A stretch of 64,000 nt of DNA. It comes from Carboxylicivirga sp. M1479 (lineage in GTDB: Bacteria > Bacteroidota > Bacteroidia > Bacteroidales > Marinilabiliaceae). Location: NCBI RefSeq assembly GCF_007097485.1, contig NZ_VKDE01000016.1, forward strand, positions 124,001 to 188,000. The letters run 5' to 3'. The translations under genes and the position numbers were made by a program. Positions 8,852 through 18,000 of the stretch are shown piece by piece. A model generated the notes under the pieces. The model was not told the origin of the DNA. It made no database searches and saw only the letters and a program-made list of their open reading frames with translations. The first letter of the stretch is position 1, and the number at the start of each line of letters is the position of its first letter.

Positions 8852-9550
8852 ATGCTAATAACAAACACCCTCTTTATCATACCTGCTCGCGGAGGCTCCA
8901 AGGGACTGCCCGGCAAAAACACCAAGCTGCTCAATGGCAAGCCGCTTATACACTATTCCATTGAAGCAGCCCTTGAGCTAACCAAAAAGGAAAACATTTG
9001 TGTGACAACAGATGATCAGGAGATTATTCGTGTGTCCGAACAAACTGGCATAAAAGTGCCGTTTATCCGACCGGCTGACCTGGCCACCGATACGGCCAAT
9101 ACCTGGCAAGTGGTGCAGCATGCCGTTAATTGGTACAAAGAAAAGGGAAAAACTTTTGAGACAGTGATTTTGTTGCAGCCGACTTCCCCTTTTCGCAGGG
9201 CCAAACACATTGGCGAAGCCTACAACTTAATGGATGAAAAAACCGAAATGCTGGTATCGGTTAAAGAAACCAAATGCAACCCCTACTTTAACTTGTTTGA
9301 AGAAGACAATAAAGGTTTTATCCATCAATCAAAAAAAGCTAATTTTACGCGCCGGCAAGATTGCCCGGCTATTTACGAGGTAAACGGCGCCATCTACATC
9401 CTCAACCTAAGCCTCAGTCTCAACCTTAATAAGCCATGGGATTCTGAAAAAATCAAAAAGTATGTAATGAGTTCCGAGGATTCAATCGATATAGATACGA
9501 AGTGCGATTGGGAGAATGCAATTAGCTTTACAAGAGGATTAACATCCTAA
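8852..9550 (+). CDS. legF: CMP-legionaminic acid synthetase (acylneuraminate cytidylyltransferase)
   Basis: 232 aa. CMP-sialate synthetase motifs are present: IIPARGGSKGLPGKN near the N-terminus, LLQPTSPFR mid-protein, and SIDIDTKCDWENA at the C-terminus. It activates the nonulosonic acid with CTP. Residues about 184-195 (ILNLSLSLNLN) are encoded by DNA (about 9398-9432) that is the same CTCAACCTTAA-type repeat seen in the spacers upstream, in frame and apparently replacing rather than lengthening family sequence. The following genes are visibly more AT-rich. Confidence 0.87.
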   Translation: MLITNTLFIIPARGGSKGLPGKNTKLLNGKPLIHYSIEAALELTKKENICVTTDDQEIIRVSEQTGIKVPFIRPADLATDTANTWQVVQHAVNWYKEKGKTFETVILLQPTSPFRRAKHIGEAYNLMDEKTEMLVSVKETKCNPYFNLFEEDNKGFIHQSKKANFTRRQDCPAIYEVNGAIYILNLSLSLNLNKPWDSEKIKKYVMSSEDSIDIDTKCDWENAISFTRGLTS

Positions 9551-9566
9551 ATATAAAATACCTACA

Positions 9567-10916
9567 ATGAATAATGATTTTTTTAAAATATATAAAGCAT
9601 TAGACGCTTTTGAAACTAAAGAAAATTTAAATCTTTTAAACACAAAATATGGTAATATATGGCCTCTTTTAAAAATTGAAGTTTATAAATCTTACTTTAA
9701 GGATTATAAGAAACTAAAATACAGGCCTATGATATGGAGGATCGTAGGAAACTTTAAAAGAGCCGTAACTTCCTTTTATAAAAGCAATAAACAGCTTCCT
9801 CCTAACAATATATTTAAGGAAACCGATGAATTGTGGGTCTCTAGCATTGGTAGACGGGTTAATGGTTATAATAAATTCACAGATCCATTTTTTAATGAAA
9901 TGTCATCGTCAAAATCATTGATGATTGAAAGAAGTGGTGATAATCCTCTGTTTTATAGTAATGTACATGTGAAAAGTAATAGCCGTATTTTAAACTATGA
10001 ATCAAGTTATAATTTCTTCAACTTGTTATTTATAATAAAGAATACATTATCTTTTTCGAAAGTTCTTAAAGAAGTTAAGATAGAAAGAGTGTCTAATAAC
10101 TATCCTAGTATTCAGATTTTTAACTTGCTTGTTTGTTATAGCTATTTTGTCAATTGGTATAATTTTTACATATATTTCTTTTCTAAATTTACAACCTTAA
10201 AAAGGATTTATTATACTGGAAATGGTACGCCTGACACTTATGCTTTAAATGCTGCTGCACACAAATTAAATATTGAAACTATTGAATTTCAACATGGTGT
10301 CATTTCTAAAAATGGTATTGATTACAAGTATAGAGTTTTAAATGACAACATCTTAAAGTTGGTACCATCTAAAATTTATGTTTATTCAGCTGAAGCAAGA
10401 GAAATCTTAAAAAATAACACAAAAGGAAAGGTTACAATTGAGCTGATTGAAAATTTTGCACTTACTAATTGGAAAAATAATGAAAGTAAATTAGGAACAA
10501 AGACTTCAATATTGCTTACACTACAAAATGTTATTTTTCCACAGGATCATTTTATTTATCTTTTTTTCAAATACATAAATGAAAAATTTCCAGAAATGGA
10601 AATCATCCTTAGACTACATCCAAGCCATCAGTATGTTAAAGTAGGATTTGAAGAAATATTAGAAAAACTGAAGATAAAATTTGTTTGGGATAACAATGCG
10701 ATGATATATGATTCTTTATCAAATGCAATACTTAATATCACTGCTTTTTCAAGTACTGTAGAGGATGCAATAAATTTGAAAGTCCCGTCATGGCTTATCT
10801 CAAATGAAGGGAGTATGTTATATGAGCAACATATTAAAACAAATCCTCTAGTAAAATCAATCCTTACAATTGAAGATGCTTCATTAACTTTTAATAGTAT
10901 TTACAATAATTATTAA
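9567..10916 (+). CDS. Putative glycosyltransferase, family not recognised (candidate nonulosonic acid transferase)
   Basis: 449 aa, strongly AT-rich coding sequence. No standard glycosyltransferase family was recognised with certainty. The region YYTGNGTPDTYALNAAA followed by IEFQHGVISKNGID resembles the second-half motif of GT-B-like capsule enzymes (KpsS, CDP-glycerol transferase and polysialyltransferase types carry a QHG-like motif). Later segments ILRLHPSHQYV and NITAFSSTVEDAINL also fit a GT-B C-terminal domain. Sitting directly after legF, it is a natural candidate for adding legionaminic acid; that is inference from position. It abuts the next gene with no spacer. Confidence 0.5.
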   Translation: MNNDFFKIYKALDAFETKENLNLLNTKYGNIWPLLKIEVYKSYFKDYKKLKYRPMIWRIVGNFKRAVTSFYKSNKQLPPNNIFKETDELWVSSIGRRVNGYNKFTDPFFNEMSSSKSLMIERSGDNPLFYSNVHVKSNSRILNYESSYNFFNLLFIIKNTLSFSKVLKEVKIERVSNNYPSIQIFNLLVCYSYFVNWYNFYIYFFSKFTTLKRIYYTGNGTPDTYALNAAAHKLNIETIEFQHGVISKNGIDYKYRVLNDNILKLVPSKIYVYSAEAREILKNNTKGKVTIELIENFALTNWKNNESKLGTKTSILLTLQNVIFPQDHFIYLFFKYINEKFPEMEIILRLHPSHQYVKVGFEEILEKLKIKFVWDNNAMIYDSLSNAILNITAFSSTVEDAINLKVPSWLISNEGSMLYEQHIKTNPLVKSILTIEDASLTFNSIYNNY

Positions 10917-11582
10917 ATGAAATCAATTATTAAGCGTATAAATAAACTACTTTACATTCAAAAAAAATGTAAAAAAGCCAGATGCAGTATGATTGCTACT
11001 GCGTACTTTTTTATTCGAAATAAGTTATTCTACAAAAAAAACATACTACAACACCCTAATACAAAGATCTTTGGTGTCCAAAATATCATTAGCCCCAAAG
11101 GACTTGAAATAGGCATGAACTATGTTGGTTTTACACATAATAAAGATGTTACCTTATTAAATATAAATGGGACACTAAATTTAAAAGGCTTTTACACAAT
11201 AGGTATTGGATGCAGGTTTGATATTGCACCTAATGCTATTGTACAGATAGGATCTGGTGGGTATATAAATCCTTTTTCCAAAATCATTATTAATAATGGA
11301 TTACAGATAGGGGATAATTGCATTATTTCTTGGGAGTGCCAATTTTTAGATGAAGATTTTCATACAATAAGTTATGAGGGAAAAAGAAACAAAAACAATT
11401 CTATAGTAATTGGTAATAATGTTTGGATTGGTTCTGGGGTGAAAATTCTTTCAGGAAGTATAATTCCTGACAACTGCGTAATTGCTGCATACTCTATTAT
11501 AAAAGGACAATTCGATGAAAAAAACTGTTTGATTGGAGGACATCCTGCAATAATCATTAAAAGAAATATACATTGGAATTAA
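10917..11582 (+). CDS. Left-handed beta-helix acyltransferase (WcaF/WbbJ-like)
   Basis: 221 aa, AT-rich. After about 60 basic N-terminal residues it shows hexapeptide-repeat sequence and the Maa/WbbJ-type C-terminus IGNNVWIGSGVKILSGS followed by NCVIAAYSI. Such enzymes O-acetylate sugars of surface polysaccharides. It starts at the base after the preceding stop codon and overlaps the following gene by ten bases. Confidence 0.78.
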   Translation: MKSIIKRINKLLYIQKKCKKARCSMIATAYFFIRNKLFYKKNILQHPNTKIFGVQNIISPKGLEIGMNYVGFTHNKDVTLLNINGTLNLKGFYTIGIGCRFDIAPNAIVQIGSGGYINPFSKIIINNGLQIGDNCIISWECQFLDEDFHTISYEGKRNKNNSIVIGNNVWIGSGVKILSGSIIPDNCVIAAYSIIKGQFDEKNCLIGGHPAIIIKRNIHWN

Positions 11583-12388
11583 AAATAAAACTTTCAGTTA
11601 TTACGGTAAATCTAAATAATGTCAATGGACTTAGAAAAACACTAGACAGCGTTGCAAGGCAAACTTTTGCCAATTATGAACATCTAATAATAGATGGAGG
11701 AAGCTCAGACGGCAGCATTGATGTAATTAAAAAATACAAGAAACGCTTTAATGGCATTGAGAATGGATTGTATTGGGTAAGTGAGACAGATAAAGGAATT
11801 TTTAATGCGATGAATAAAGGGATTCGAAAAGCTAAAGGTGAGTACTGTCTCTTTCTGAATAGCGGAGATTGGCTGTTGAAAAAGGATGCCATATTCAAAA
11901 TGTTTGAGAATAGTAATGGCGAAGATATTGTTTATGCAGACATATTAACTGATAAAAACGAAAGATGGACTTACCCTAATTCTTTATCATTCTTTTACTT
12001 TATTAATAACTGTATAGGGCACCCTGCTACATTTCACAAAAGAGACTTGTTCGAAAAAAATGGTTTGTACAACGAGAATCTAAAGATTACTTCCGACTAT
12101 AATTTTTTTATTACGGCGATAGTTAAAAATAATGCAACATATAGGCACGTTTCTCTGTTTTTTTCATGTTTCGATACCGGGGGAATAAGTCTAAATAATG
12201 TATCTTTAAAAGAGAGTGAAAAGAGATATATTTTGCAAAAACACTTTCCTGATCAGTTTGATGATATAATTACTTACAGAAAAAATTTAGCGGAATTGTT
12301 TTTTTATAGGAGTAGTAAAATTATTCAACTAATTAAAAAAATTCAGTTACATAAGTTTTATAAAAAAATTCGAAAAAATAATTTCTAG
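11573..12388 (+). CDS. Family 2 glycosyltransferase (WcaE-like)
   Basis: 271 aa. GT-A fold with LSVITVNLNNVNGL at the N-terminus, IIDGGSSDGS, SETDKGIFNAMNKGI and CLFLNSGDWL (metal-site region). The only plausible start is TTG at 11573, overlapping the acyltransferase gene by ten bases: the conserved N-terminal strand begins a few codons later and there is no nearby in-frame ATG. Cytoplasmic, adding a sugar to the lipid-linked unit; donor unknown. Confidence 0.83.
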   Translation: MELKIKLSVITVNLNNVNGLRKTLDSVARQTFANYEHLIIDGGSSDGSIDVIKKYKKRFNGIENGLYWVSETDKGIFNAMNKGIRKAKGEYCLFLNSGDWLLKKDAIFKMFENSNGEDIVYADILTDKNERWTYPNSLSFFYFINNCIGHPATFHKRDLFEKNGLYNENLKITSDYNFFITAIVKNNATYRHVSLFFSCFDTGGISLNNVSLKESEKRYILQKHFPDQFDDIITYRKNLAELFFYRSSKIIQLIKKIQLHKFYKKIRKNNF

Positions 12389-12390
12389 TG

Positions 12391-13578
12391 ATGTTGAATC
12401 TAGCTTTCTTTTCCCATTCAAATATTTCCCCTTCCGAAACATTTATATATGATTTGGTTGAAGGATTAAGCCTGTGTACTGATGTTAGTGTTAATTATGT
12501 ATCGGGCAAAAGAGAAGTGTTACATACTAATCTAAAAATTAATAAATATACAACAGGCTATTCTGATAAATACCAAGTTACTGCATTGCGACTTCATAAA
12601 CTTGGCCAAATAAAAGGCGCCAAAGGTGATGAATGGCAAATGCGTTTTATCCAAAGAGTGGCATTACGTCAACTAAAAAACACTATGTTACCCAATTTTG
12701 ATGTGGCTTATGTGGAATATGCTACTTCGGGCGTTTTGGTGATGGATTATCTGCAACTGCAACAAATTCCTTTTGTTGTACATGTGCATGGGTACGATAT
12801 AACAACTTGTTTAAATGACAAGGCCTATGTCAAAGAATTAAAACGACTGTTTGCTTTAGCTCAGGGCTTTATCGCCGCAAGTCATTATATGAAAAGACGC
12901 CTTATACTTTTAGGTTGTGATGAAAACAAAATAAAAGTAATAAGGTTGGGGGTTTCAAGTAAAGGGATAGTACCATTAAATTGGGATACTCGTAAACTGC
13001 AAAATCCATCCATAGTTTATCTTGGCAGGTTCACAGAGAAAAAGCACCCAATGGCACTACTATATGCGTTTCGTATTGTAAAAAACAAAATTCCAAATGC
13101 AACGCTAACCATGATTGGCGGAGGTCCATTAGAGAAGGAAGTTAAACAGCTAATTACTCAATTAAGTTTAGAAGAATCTGTGGCCCTTAAAGGAGTATTA
13201 TCACGCGAATTTAGTTTTCCAATCTTAAACAAACATTGGATTTATGCACAACATAGCGTTACCTCTGTCAATGGTGACACTGAAGGGTTTGCTATTAGCC
13301 TGGCTGAAGCGGCACTTCATGAATTACCAGTTGTATCTACCTACCATAATGGAATTCCAGAAAACGTTATAGATGGTAAAACTGGTCTTTTGGTTAAAGA
13401 ATATGATTATGAAGCAATGGCTGAAAAAATAATACTCCTCATAGAAAATCCTGATATTGCAGAAAAAATGGGTAAGGCAGGTAGAAACCATATTTTGCAA
13501 TTATGTGAGCCTAAAAAACGAATTAAGGAAATAAAAGAGTTGCTTTATCAAGTTGCTAATAATAACCTCATAAAATAA
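12391..13578 (+). CDS. Family 4 glycosyltransferase
   Basis: About 395 aa. GT-B enzyme with VVHVHGYDITT, IVYLGRFTEKKHP, ATLTMIGGGPL and the donor-site region GFAISLAEAALHELPVV. A GTG at 12388 overlaps the previous stop (TAGTG), but the ATG three bases later is the more likely start. Substrate unknown. It lies in the AT-rich glycosyltransferase block. Confidence 0.83.
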   Translation: MLNLAFFSHSNISPSETFIYDLVEGLSLCTDVSVNYVSGKREVLHTNLKINKYTTGYSDKYQVTALRLHKLGQIKGAKGDEWQMRFIQRVALRQLKNTMLPNFDVAYVEYATSGVLVMDYLQLQQIPFVVHVHGYDITTCLNDKAYVKELKRLFALAQGFIAASHYMKRRLILLGCDENKIKVIRLGVSSKGIVPLNWDTRKLQNPSIVYLGRFTEKKHPMALLYAFRIVKNKIPNATLTMIGGGPLEKEVKQLITQLSLEESVALKGVLSREFSFPILNKHWIYAQHSVTSVNGDTEGFAISLAEAALHELPVVSTYHNGIPENVIDGKTGLLVKEYDYEAMAEKIILLIENPDIAEKMGKAGRNHILQLCEPKKRIKEIKELLYQVANNNLIK

Positions 13579-13584
13579 AAAGCA

Positions 13585-14733
13585 TTGCAAGCTAAAATTC
13601 TTTTAATATTCGGCACACGCCCTGAAGCCATTAAAATGGCACCTTTAGTTAAAGCTTTTGAAACAGACAACACTTTCAATTCAAAAGTCTGTGTTACTGC
13701 TCAGCACCGCGAAATGTTGGATCAGGTATTAAATATCTTTGATATTGAACCTGATTATGACTTAAACCTGATGAAAGCTGGTCAGGATTTATACGATATT
13801 ACGTCTCGTGTTCTATTAAGCCTACGCGAAGTATTAAATGACTTTAAACCTGATTTGGTTTTAGTACATGGCGATACAGGCACCAGCACCGCCGCTGCCT
13901 TGGCTGCCTTTTACAAGCAGATACCGGTTGGCCACATAGAGGCAGGCTTGCGAACCAACGATATCTATTCTCCCTGGCCTGAGGAAATGAATCGTCAGTT
14001 AACCGGGCGTTTAAGTACCTTTCATTTTGCACCGACTCCCTGGTCAAAAGAAAACCTCTTAAAAGAAAATATACATGATAATGGTATTTGTGTAACCGGC
14101 AATACCGTTATTGATGCACTTAATTTGGCTTTAGATAAGATAGAGCACTCCGCACAGTTAAAACACGATATTTTGTCTTTATTGGAGGGTTATGTACCAA
14201 ATATCGAAAGCAAGCTGAGGAGCAAAAAGTTGGTATTAATAACCGGGCATCGTCGTGAGAATTTTGGGGATGGCTTTGTACACATGTGTGAGGCCATTAA
14301 AGAAATTGCAACACAGCAACCCGAATCACTCATTATTTACCCAGTACATTTGAATCCCAATGTGCAAAAGCCGGTTAATGAAATACTGGGTGATATTGAC
14401 AATGTGCATTTAATTCCGCCATTAGAATATCTGCCTTTTATCTATTTAATGAGCCGGTCACACTTTGTATTAACCGATAGCGGCGGCATACAAGAGGAAG
14501 CACCAGGCCTAGGCAAGCCCGTACTGGTGATGCGCGATACCACCGAACGCCCTGAAGCTGTGGAAGCCGGCACAGTGAAATTGGTAGGTACCAATAAGGA
14601 TCTGATCATCAAAGAATCATTAGCGCTTTTAAATAAGCAAGAGGTCTATAATCAAATGTCAAAGGCACATAACCCTTATGGCGATGGTGAGGCCTGTGAA
14701 CGGATAATTAAGTTTTTGAAAGAGAGGTTGTAG
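13585..14733 (+). CDS. wecB: UDP-N-acetylglucosamine 2-epimerase (non-hydrolysing), copy 1
   Basis: 382 aa, standard WecB length. Motifs: [81 protein letters not shown]. It converts UDP-GlcNAc to UDP-ManNAc for the WecC-like dehydrogenase downstream. The start is TTG in this copy; the near-identical copy at 35852 uses ATG at the matching position. It is the first gene of a 3.07 kb block duplicated at 35852-38920. Codon composition is closer to the leg genes than to the AT-rich transferases around it. Confidence 0.92.
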   Translation: MQAKILLIFGTRPEAIKMAPLVKAFETDNTFNSKVCVTAQHREMLDQVLNIFDIEPDYDLNLMKAGQDLYDITSRVLLSLREVLNDFKPDLVLVHGDTGTSTAAALAAFYKQIPVGHIEAGLRTNDIYSPWPEEMNRQLTGRLSTFHFAPTPWSKENLLKENIHDNGICVTGNTVIDALNLALDKIEHSAQLKHDILSLLEGYVPNIESKLRSKKLVLITGHRRENFGDGFVHMCEAIKEIATQQPESLIIYPVHLNPNVQKPVNEILGDIDNVHLIPPLEYLPFIYLMSRSHFVLTDSGGIQEEAPGLGKPVLVMRDTTERPEAVEAGTVKLVGTNKDLIIKESLALLNKQEVYNQMSKAHNPYGDGEACERIIKFLKERL

Positions 14734-14962
14734 TTTTCAATCCCCCGACATAAAATAATCTTTTCAAAACTAAATAACCTACCCCCTTTTCTAAGGGGGA
14801 TATTTAACTTTATTCTAGTCCAGTATATTGATTTTGATATATAATACTAATAGTTTCTGGAGGAAGTAAGTGCTTTCCCCCTTCCCGAAGTGTCGGGACA
14901 CGTGGAGAAGGGGGTGTCAAAAAATCATTCAAATAATACATAAGTATTTGGGGGATTGAAAA
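14734..14962. repeat. Palindromic C-run/G-run spacer upstream of DUF559 copy 1
   Basis: Holds TTTTCAATCCCCC near 14736 and its inverse GGGGGATTGAAAA near 14950 as outer arms. Inside are CCCCCTTTTCTAAGGGGG and a second palindrome CTTTCCCCCTTCCC...GGAGAAGGGGG with the inner pair CCCGAAGTGTCGGG. The same sequence is at 37001-37229. It resembles the REP-like units of the 27-46 kb region in general design, though not in sequence. Confidence 0.7.
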
Positions 14963-15073
14963 ATAAAAGATTCACATTACAACAATAAGCTAAAGAATTT
15001 TGCGAGTGAACTACGTAATGATTCAACCGATGGTGAAATTATTTTATGGAAAGAGGCACTTAGAGCTCGTAAA

Positions 15074-15361
15074 ATGTATGGCTACCAGTTTAATCGCCAG
15101 TTTGCAATTGATAACTACATAGTTGATTTTGTATGTCGTAAATTGAGACTTATCATCGAGGTTGATGGTTATTCACATCAGTTTAAGACAGAAAAAGATA
15201 AGCTTAGAGATAATAAGTTAGAGCAACTAGGATATCAAGTCCTACGAATTGATGAATATGATATTAAAAAAGACCTGAATAATGTTATTAGGTTTATTGA
15301 AACAATTGTTGCTGAACTTGAGGAGAAATATAATCTCAGTAGTAATAATCTTGAACGATAA
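15074..15361 (+). CDS. DUF559 endonuclease-domain protein, copy 1 (start codon mutated)
   Basis: 95 aa from the first ATG. The frame is open further upstream and matches the 131-aa copy at 37230 codon for codon, but the ATG used there is ATA here (14963-14965). This copy either starts at 15074 and lacks about 37 residues, or uses a rare codon. The visible core (FNRQFAIDNYIVDFVC, LIIEVDGYSHQ) is the PD-(D/E)XK-like nuclease core of DUF559, related to very-short-patch-repair-type folds. Function is unknown. It is wedged between wecB and wecC with palindromes on both sides, suggesting a small selfish or repeat-linked gene. Confidence 0.7.
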   Translation: MYGYQFNRQFAIDNYIVDFVCRKLRLIIEVDGYSHQFKTEKDKLRDNKLEQLGYQVLRIDEYDIKKDLNNVIRFIETIVAELEEKYNLSSNNLER

Positions 15362-15363
15362 TT

Positions 15364-15449
15364 AAAATAGGTTTTTCCCCTTTGGAGAAAGGGGCTCTTA
15401 TAAAAGCAATTGATAATTTATACCCGATTGGGGAATTGAATAATACAAC
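15364..15449. repeat. Palindromic spacer downstream of DUF559 copy 1
   Basis: Carries TTTTTCCCCTTTGGAGAAAGGGG and GGGGAATTGAATAA, a shorter version of the flank found upstream. Equivalent sequence is at 37626-37717. Confidence 0.55.
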
Positions 15450-16652
15450 ATGCAAACACCAAAAGTATCAATCATAGGCATGGGCTATATTGGCCTGCCA
15501 ACAGCCGCATTAATAGCCAATAAACAAATTGAAGTTAATGGTTATGACATTAACCCACATGTGGTAGAAACCATCAACAAGGGAGAAATACACATTATTG
15601 AACCTGGTCTGCAAGAGATGGTTCAAGAAGGTGTTAAAGACGGCTTTTTAAAGGCTAGCAGCCAATTACAAGAGGCAGATGTATACTTGATAGTGGTGCC
15701 CACCCCATTTAAAGGCAATAATGAACCTGATATTTCCTTTGTGGAAGCTGCCACACGCAATGTACTTCCCTTATTAAAGGAAGGTGATTTATTTATCATT
15801 GAATCCACTTCACCAGTGTTGACCACGGAGAAAATGGGACAACTCATTGTTAGTGAAAGACCTGAATTAAGTGATAAAATACACATTGCCTATTGTCCCG
15901 AACGTGTGCTGCCAGGCAAAGCATTGGAAGAAATGGTGGTGAATGATAGAGCCATTGGCGGTGTTGATGAAAAATCCACTCAAAAGGCATGTGAATTTTA
16001 CAGTTTGTTTGTAAATGGTGCATTACACCGAACCAATGCCCGTACGGCTGAGATGTGTAAGCTGGTGGAAAACTCCTCGCGTGATGTACAGATTGCCTTT
16101 GCCAATGAGTTGTCCATTATATGTGATAAAGCCGGTATTAATGTGTGGGAATTAATAGAATTAGCCAATAAGCACCCACGTGTTAACATTCTACAACCCG
16201 GATGTGGTGTTGGTGGTCACTGCATTGCTGTTGATCCCTGGTTTATCGTAAGCGACTACCCCGAGCAGGCACATGTGATTCGCCAGGCACGAGAGATTAA
16301 CGATTACAAAGCCGATTGGTGTGTGGAGAAAACCTTAAAAACAGCATTGGAGTTTGAAGTGAAACATGGCCGTCAGCCAGTTATTGCCTGTATGGGATTG
16401 GCTTTTAAACCAGATATTGACGATTTACGAGAGTCGCCAGCTAAATACATTACTTCGAAAATTGTAGCTGAGGCACGTGGCGAAGTACTAGTTGTAGAAC
16501 CACATATTCATGAACATGCCAGCTTTAGTTTGACAGAGCAAAAAGATGCTCTAGTACAGGCAGATATGATCGTTTGGTTGGTACGTCATACTGATTTTCT
16601 TGATACAACTACAGATAAGCTTGAATTGGATTTTTGTGGAATATATAGATAA
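15450..16652 (+). CDS. wecC: UDP-N-acetyl-D-mannosamine dehydrogenase, copy 1
   Basis: 400 aa UDP-glucose/GDP-mannose dehydrogenase family enzyme. The N-terminal NAD site is SIIGMGYIGLPTAALIA. Further motifs are VPTPFKGNNEPDISFV, ESTSPV, AYCPERVLPGKALEEM, and the catalytic cysteine in NILQPGCGVGGHCIAVDPWF. It oxidises UDP-ManNAc to UDP-ManNAcA. Pairing with wecB supports WecC over other members. A second copy is at 37718. Confidence 0.92.
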   Translation: MQTPKVSIIGMGYIGLPTAALIANKQIEVNGYDINPHVVETINKGEIHIIEPGLQEMVQEGVKDGFLKASSQLQEADVYLIVVPTPFKGNNEPDISFVEAATRNVLPLLKEGDLFIIESTSPVLTTEKMGQLIVSERPELSDKIHIAYCPERVLPGKALEEMVVNDRAIGGVDEKSTQKACEFYSLFVNGALHRTNARTAEMCKLVENSSRDVQIAFANELSIICDKAGINVWELIELANKHPRVNILQPGCGVGGHCIAVDPWFIVSDYPEQAHVIRQAREINDYKADWCVEKTLKTALEFEVKHGRQPVIACMGLAFKPDIDDLRESPAKYITSKIVAEARGEVLVVEPHIHEHASFSLTEQKDALVQADMIVWLVRHTDFLDTTTDKLELDFCGIYR

Positions 16653-16658
16653 CTGCAA

Positions 16659-17996
16659 ATGAATATTCTTTTTATTGCATATCAGTTTCCCCCTCTAAAT
16701 GTTGGCGGAAGTCATAGACCTTTAATGTTTGCTAAATATTTACCAGAATACGGAATCACTCCTACTATTATTACACTAGATCAGAGAGATTATTCGGTAG
16801 TATATACAAAGGTAAATAGAGACAATAATCAATTGAAAGAACTTTCTGACGATACTCATATTTGTCAAGTGAAATCAGACAATCTTATCAGAAAAAGAAG
16901 TAATCGTTTTATATCAAGGTTTCCTGAATTTTTTAATGAAGCATATTACTGGCGCAAAGATTTCTACAAAAAAATTTCAATCTTAGTTAGTAAAAAGAAA
17001 TATGATGCAATTTTTGTTACGGCGCCTCCCTTTAGCATACTTAAGTTGGCAAAAAAAACCTCAAAAAAATTTGATGTACCATTAATAGTAGATCTAAGAG
17101 ATCATTGGTCTTTATGGATGACAACACCATATAAAAGTTACCTTCATTATTTATTAGTAAAAAACTCAGAAAAGAGGGTGTTACAAGCTGCTGAATCAAT
17201 TATTACAACATCACTTGTAACACAATCAGATTTAATTAAACATCATCCTTCAATACGTAAGAGCAAATTCAATTATATACCCAATGGCTTTGATAATCAA
17301 ATTTTAGAAAATGAAAAAATAGTATTTAATACTAAGTATGAAATAAATATTGGGTATGTTGGTAGTTTCTATTATGATCCTGAGTCTAGAGACATGATGT
17401 TCAAAGAAACAAAAAAGAAAACTTTGCTTAAGAAATTACAATATACACCGCGCAAAGAAGATTGGTTGTATAGAAGTCCGTATTTCTTTCTAAAAACAAT
17501 TAAGCAGATTATTAAAAATAATCCAGATTTTAAAAACCGAATAAAAATATCGTTTGCTGGTAAAAAAGAAAACTGGTTACTACAAATGGTTGATGATTTT
17601 GGTTTAAGCGACATAGTTAATCATGTTGGTTGGTTAGATAAACAGCAAAGTGTTGAATTTCAGAAGAAATGTGACTTTTTGTTATTAACGTCTTCAAAAG
17701 TAATTAATGGAAAAGATTACTCTATCGCAGGTAAAACTTTTGAATATTTAAAACTTCTTAAACCAGTTCTCGGGTTTGTTACTAATAGTGCACAGAAGGA
17801 TCTTCTTGAACAATTAGGTAATAGTCTATTATTAGATCCTGACGACCACATTGAATCATCTAAAAAACTAGAACAAGTTTTTAATCAGAATACTGAATTT
17901 ATTTTAAATAAGAAATTTGCTAAACAGTTCGAAAGAAAGAAACAAACTCAGCAGCTAGCTCAAATAATAAAAAGCTGTAATAAAAGGTATCACTAG
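16659..17996 (+). CDS. Family 4 glycosyltransferase
   Basis: 445 aa, AT-rich. The N-terminal acceptor domain starts FIAYQFPPLNVGGSHRPLMFAKYL, a common pattern in Bacteroidota GT4 enzymes. VDLRDHW and NYIPNGFDNQI follow, and the C-terminal half contains KISFAGKKENWL and GKTFEYLKLLKPVLG. It would add a sugar to the repeat unit; donor and acceptor unknown. It follows the wecC stop by six bases. Confidence 0.78.
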   Translation: MNILFIAYQFPPLNVGGSHRPLMFAKYLPEYGITPTIITLDQRDYSVVYTKVNRDNNQLKELSDDTHICQVKSDNLIRKRSNRFISRFPEFFNEAYYWRKDFYKKISILVSKKKYDAIFVTAPPFSILKLAKKTSKKFDVPLIVDLRDHWSLWMTTPYKSYLHYLLVKNSEKRVLQAAESIITTSLVTQSDLIKHHPSIRKSKFNYIPNGFDNQILENEKIVFNTKYEINIGYVGSFYYDPESRDMMFKETKKKTLLKKLQYTPRKEDWLYRSPYFFLKTIKQIIKNNPDFKNRIKISFAGKKENWLLQMVDDFGLSDIVNHVGWLDKQQSVEFQKKCDFLLLTSSKVINGKDYSIAGKTFEYLKLLKPVLGFVTNSAQKDLLEQLGNSLLLDPDDHIESSKKLEQVFNQNTEFILNKKFAKQFERKKQTQQLAQIIKSCNKRYH

Positions 17997-18000
17997 TTGG

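Larger units (their letters stand above)
13585..16652 (+). repeat. 3.07 kb direct duplication, copy 1 (wecB-DUF559-wecC)
   Basis: The whole block is repeated in direct orientation at 35852-38920 with nearly the same length (3068 against 3069 bases). The proteins are roughly 90% identical by eye, and the wecB-DUF559 spacer is almost base-for-base identical. Similarity starts within the first codons of wecB and ends within the last codons of wecC. Confidence 0.85.
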
